From contig JABWDB010000001.1 of assembly GCA_019614645.1 (NCBI GenBank), positions 10,027,501 through 10,091,500 on the forward strand: a stretch of DNA of 64,000 bases, read 5' to 3'. Numbering within the stretch: the first letter of the stretch is position 1; each line of letters opens with the position of its first letter. Below the pieces are notes generated by a model. The model ran no database searches and had not been told where the DNA came from. It saw nothing but the letters and a program-made list of their open reading frames with translations. The position numbers were made by a program, and so were the translations under genes. This document shows, one piece after another, positions 59,601 through 64,000 of the stretch. Source of the stretch: Stratiolaelaps scimitus. Taxonomy: Eukaryota > Arthropoda > Arachnida > Mesostigmata > Laelapidae.

Positions 59601-61984
59601 GGGCTGAGTTGGGTGCATGTTGGCGGTTGAGTTCAAACGGCAGCTGCACAGAGCCGCTGAAACAAGCCGCTGCTGCTGGAAGCCAGCCCAGAGATGAGAG
59701 GGGAATGAAGCTTGAAGTAGGAGGGCGAAGAACCAAAGAGGAAGCCGCTTGCGTCGCGTTAGGGATTGGGGGGACTGTTTGACTGGCTAAAACGCATATC
59801 GCAGCTAGATAAATTCAGTCACGGGGCGGGCAAGTGATGGGGATCGAATAACTTTTATGCAGCATCAACAAACTTTCAAATGTGTTCACTATCATCATTA
59901 TTAACAGCAGGATACCGCCGTACATAAATAGTAGCTGAAGAGAGACAGAGCGGGTACACGATGTGTGTTTGCAAAGTGGGGCCGAATAATTGAATTATCT
60001 TTGAATGCTCCTGGTCGCAAAGCAAGCCAGATAAAGAAGGATGCGTGGTGATAAAACCTTCCCTGATAAAAAAAAAAAAAACTGGATAACGTATTGTTAA
60101 CTATTAGATTGTGTTGTATTAGAAACAGATCACCAGTCTAATTGTCCTTCCGAAAATATGAGAAATGTTCCCAATGTGAGGTAGCGCGTAAAAGCCACCT
60201 TGGACAGTTATAGGCGTGTTCAACTTATGCAGGGCAACGATTGCTGGTCGAAATTCAGCGGGGCTTTCTTTCGGAGTACAGCCTAGCTATCGCTGGATGC
60301 CACTCAACGACGGCTTGCATAGGTTGAAAATATTCATCTAGTATTTGAGAATCTCAATTCTTCCATAGAAGTTTGACGTATTCGTCTTTCGGCAAGATAT
60401 TGCACGGTCACATTCTCGATATATGCAAATAGTAAAACCCAAAAGCCTTTTGCGAAAATAACGTATCCCATTCTGAAATGTATCATTTCCACAAAGGGAC
60501 ATTTAGCGTGGGCACGCATATGCATCCTGAGATAAAAATGTATTCATTGCGTGTTCCTCAAATATTTTCAACCATATGCGACCATCTGTTACATTCACTT
60601 CATTGCAGAGAGGTACGAATCGCGTGTGAGCGCCGCGCGAAATGATTGGTTTGCCTCGAGGCTAGAGGAGCCGATGAGAGCTGACGATCATGTGAACGAC
60701 ACAAACCCAGCAGGCTGGTGATTTCATCATTGATGTGTGTGTGTTTCAATACAAAATCACTTTGTATGGAAATTATTGCAAAGATTGAGAGTGAATGCGC
60801 TCGCATACCTACAGTCGTCCGTAGGGATCAGAAAATTGCCCAAGTGACCGTGCTGCCTCAGCTTAACCAGGCAGTTGGGAAAAATAGACTTCATCATTCG
60901 ATTAGGCTGGCGACGTTACTTCAGTGGTGAGCCTCAAATGGTTCAGGCCTCAGTGATGTGAGCGGAGAAAGTGGAAGGCTCTCAGTTAACTGTTGCTGCG
61001 ACCAGCGTGCGCAGAAAGAATGCCTTCGACTGTAATTTCATTCGGGACCATATGCCCGATATACCTCTTCTAGAATTCCCGCAGAAGCTCTCTGCAACAC
61101 CGTTCCCTGATATAGAATTTTTATTAAAGCATAATGTATTCACCCTCTCAGGCATGGCACGCTTCTCATAGGACGTTAATAACCTAACCTGGAAGAAAAC
61201 TGATTATTAGTTTAATTGATAACAGAGCCTAACAAATTTAATTTCTTCTAAGCGAAGTGAGTCACGGAAGATGGCTCACGTTGTCACATTATATCAAGCG
61301 GATACTAACCATTGTTTAACACAACGGGTCGTCAGAAGATACCAAAGGTCACTCTTACCCTCTGTCAAAGACCCATTACATATAATAATAATAATAATAA
61401 TGATACTAATAATAACTATTATCAATATTATTATTTCAGAGACGATTTCTCGCATTATCCAGCCTTCGCTCGTTACTGGTCTAAGCCTCAACGACAGTCC
61501 CAGTAACAAAATACCTATACAAATCTACCCTCTAATTATAAGAATCTAGTCAGTTCTTCCACGCCACATCGCGATTTTCCGAGCATGCTGGATCGTGTGC
61601 CACGACAATAATTATAATAATAACAATAATAATGAAGACAGAAGAACCGCGTTATCTGACTATTATCTAACTAACGTCAGGCCGCTTCTCGTTCCGTCCG
61701 AGAGAATCCGTTGCATTACAGATGGCTGCAGGACGGAGGTAATTAATTAGCAACGTCTGTGGGCACAGCAATGCAATGCTAGAACCAGCTAGAACAGCAG
61801 CCTGAAAAGGTGAACCTTTTTCCAATACAACCGCCATGGTACATTTCAACCGGCTCACACGTTCCCACAATTTTCAGATTTTTTTTATTGCTATTATTAT
61901 TACATTACATTAATAACGATAGTGCTGCAGCGTTCCGCATGCGGCACCGGTGGCAACGTCCTCAGTTCGTTTGCTACATATTAC
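56691..61984. other. No gene recognised
   Basis: A GC-rich block at 58.7-59.8 kb looks promoter-like but shows no defined exon. Small plus-strand frames (57323-57631 with a hydrophobic segment; 60971-61171) have no motif. TA runs are at 57.6, 58.24 and 58.6 kb. Confidence 0.4.
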
Positions 61985-63355
61985 AGGTGGTATTGTATAG
62001 TCGGTGCGTTTCGGTGCATTTTATGCCGGTCGATTTTTTCCCAGCGAGATGCGGACGGGTTCAGTAAACTTCTCAGTAGACGTTGGTGAATGTGAATTAC
62101 ACAGTTTGTGGCCAATTTGAGCCAGACAGTCATCAATGTCAGTTGCGTTGTCAGTCTAAGATTCATTGACGAGGTGGGGCGACTACACAGTATCGACATG
62201 AATGTGACGGTGAGATAACGCGCATCAAACTCAGCATCATATAATCATATAATAGATGGCGTAGGAACAGGGCTCGACTGGGGTAGCACAGCAATACTTC
62301 AGACCGTACAGATGTATTAAGTGCCACCGCTCTCTGACTGAGAAGGCAACGTATCTATTCTGGCTTTCACTAAATGTCAATCCAAAAAAGGAGACTTCTC
62401 TGCTTACACCGTAAGCGTAGCAGTGTGCAGACACGTGTACGTTATCGATGACGATCTCTCGCTGTGGGTGGCCGTCACGGTGCCGTTATTACATATGGAT
62501 AGCTCTCCCGGGATGCGACTGTAGCTGCGTGATTAGGCAATGCATACTATATATATATATGGGATGTAGCTTGAACAACTTTGTACTCATATCGACCAAG
62601 TTAAGCCTTGAGAACCAGCTGAATCTTCCAATTCAATTAGACGCCTGTGATTCCTCATTTTGATTCATCTGTCTGTCTCATACACCGGTACGCAACCAGA
62701 AACATTCAGGCCTGTTGCACGTCGGAGGAGTTCAACTTTTTGTGTGTGTCGAAGTGTAAAACGATGCGGCAGCAAAAGGCGTTAAGTATACACGCGAAGT
62801 TGCTCTGAATGCCAAATGATAGCGTTCTTTGCTAAGTGATCGGATGCCGGACTGAATACACGATTATTACGACATTCAACTATGAAGTTTATGATCCCTT
62901 CTGGACTGGACGATGCAGGTTGTGACCACTGGCATATATGGACATGGTAACAGCATACAAAGAACCCATGTGATTGGCAATGATTTGCCGTGTGTGATGT
63001 GACACGATATATTGCGGCGGCGGTGGTCACAGAGGAACGGTGAGGGTTAGGGACCAGCGTCAGGAAGAAAGTTACGTAAAATATTTATTTAGGAAACCTC
63101 GACCTGACAGACAAGCTACATTGTCGACCTAGTCAACGAAGTCAGTTCGTGGGTAAACCGTGCAGTGAAGAACTCTTGAGAAAGCCTCCTCGCTATCGCC
63201 TCCTGACCAACAGAAAACGACCAATTGCCGTGTCTGTAAATGCAGGTGAATCACAGTGTACACTTCATTCCTTCCTAAGTGATTACTTTATCCATAATTC
63301 CTTTGTGTATCCATTTGGAATGTGCAGCAAATTGCCCGTGTATAAGCATACTTGT

Positions 63356-63388
<33 letters not shown>

Positions 63389-64000
63389 CGAGACGGAGCA
63401 ACACACGTAGCCAAGTGCCTTTCTCAGTGATATGAGTGGTCATTACAAATATGAAGCATCCGCTGTTCTTTCCTGTGTTTGGTGATTGCCAGCAATCTCA
63501 CTCGGCCATTCATTCACTGAGTGCACGTGCGACTACTATTCGCAAGTGTGTTTGGGGTGGGGGTGCCAGTGGGGTAAAATGAGAAGGAATGATCAGTAGT
63601 CAGCGATGGAGGACATCCGCTGTAAACACATATCACCATATTGTAGCGAACGCGGATCTCATCTGATTGCTTTGTCTCTCCTGTTCTTCCATGTGCCTCT
63701 GTTTCACACCCAGACGCATATATATATATATATATGTACAGCGAGCGACAACACAAGGGAACGAGAACGAGTGCGGCTTCTACAGATCGACGGTGTACGT
63801 CACAGAACAATGGATATGCAATAATACACATCTATTATCATGCATGCGATGAGAACGATATTCAATCTGTCTTCCGCTCTGCCTCTCTCGTTAGCCAGAC
63901 TGATAATGCCTATTCACAACTGTAGTGAAGCTTATTCACTACGATGGTGAAACCAACGACTTCAATGAAGGTAAATAGACATCATGCTCAATTCCCAGTT

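Noticed and set aside
20640..63388. CRISPR-like arrays among the TA repeats
   Set aside because: They are simple dinucleotide runs with no repeat-spacer structure.

Overview
The window is animal nuclear DNA. The genes are short exons separated by AT-rich introns with GT/AG borders. The rest is full of (TA)n runs, a decayed mariner, and tRNA-like SINEs. Nothing bacterial is visible: no operons and no Shine-Dalgarno-led genes. Family content (an insect/nematode-style soluble guanylate cyclase plus a mariner) suggests an arthropod; a chelicerate is possible, but I cannot fix the species.

The best-supported content is one large minus-strand gene from 28684 down to 4730. Thirteen coding exons can be joined. 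Every junction keeps phase and has consensus splice sites. It encodes about 946 residues of a haem-type soluble guanylate cyclase: HNOB/H-NOX sensor (exons 1-3), linker plus HNOBA (exons 4-6), signalling helix and class III cyclase (exons 7-9), then a low-complexity C-terminal extension of about 310 residues (exons 10-13). The sensor keeps the proximal His and the YxSxR haem motif. The catalytic half carries the metal-binding Asp residues but has Thr where the catalytic Asn of beta chains sits. The start codon must lie in a separate upstream exon that I could not place.

Three smaller gene models are weaker. One is a four-exon plus-strand gene (35183-36737, 154 aa, function unknown) with a micro-exon that has two possible donors. 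One is a minus-strand gene for a 105-aa membrane protein (41187-42692). One is the 3' end of a plus-strand cysteine-rich protein (53741-55412). Four further splice-bounded open frames (49.9, 56.1, 62.1 and 63.2 kb) are orphans.

Mobile and repeated DNA: a 1.1-kb mariner with intact ends and a dead transposase (37958-39062); two SINE families, one copy with a 15-bp target duplication; a LINE-like zinc-knuckle remnant; a repeat pair flanking exon 4 of the cyclase; and many TA microsatellites. The most unusual pattern is a scatter of at least eight tight fold-back palindromes (arms 9-28 bp, loops mostly 4-8 nt). One sits inside the mariner transposase at its frameshift, which suggests they arise by templated snap-back events.

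GC-rich blocks (about 1-3.3, 4.3-5.3, 8.2-10.5, 12.4-15.3, 24.0-24.8, 48.5-49.9, 52.2-52.9 and 58.7-59.8 kb) hold long open frames on both strands. I regard these mostly as composition effects or promoter-like DNA.
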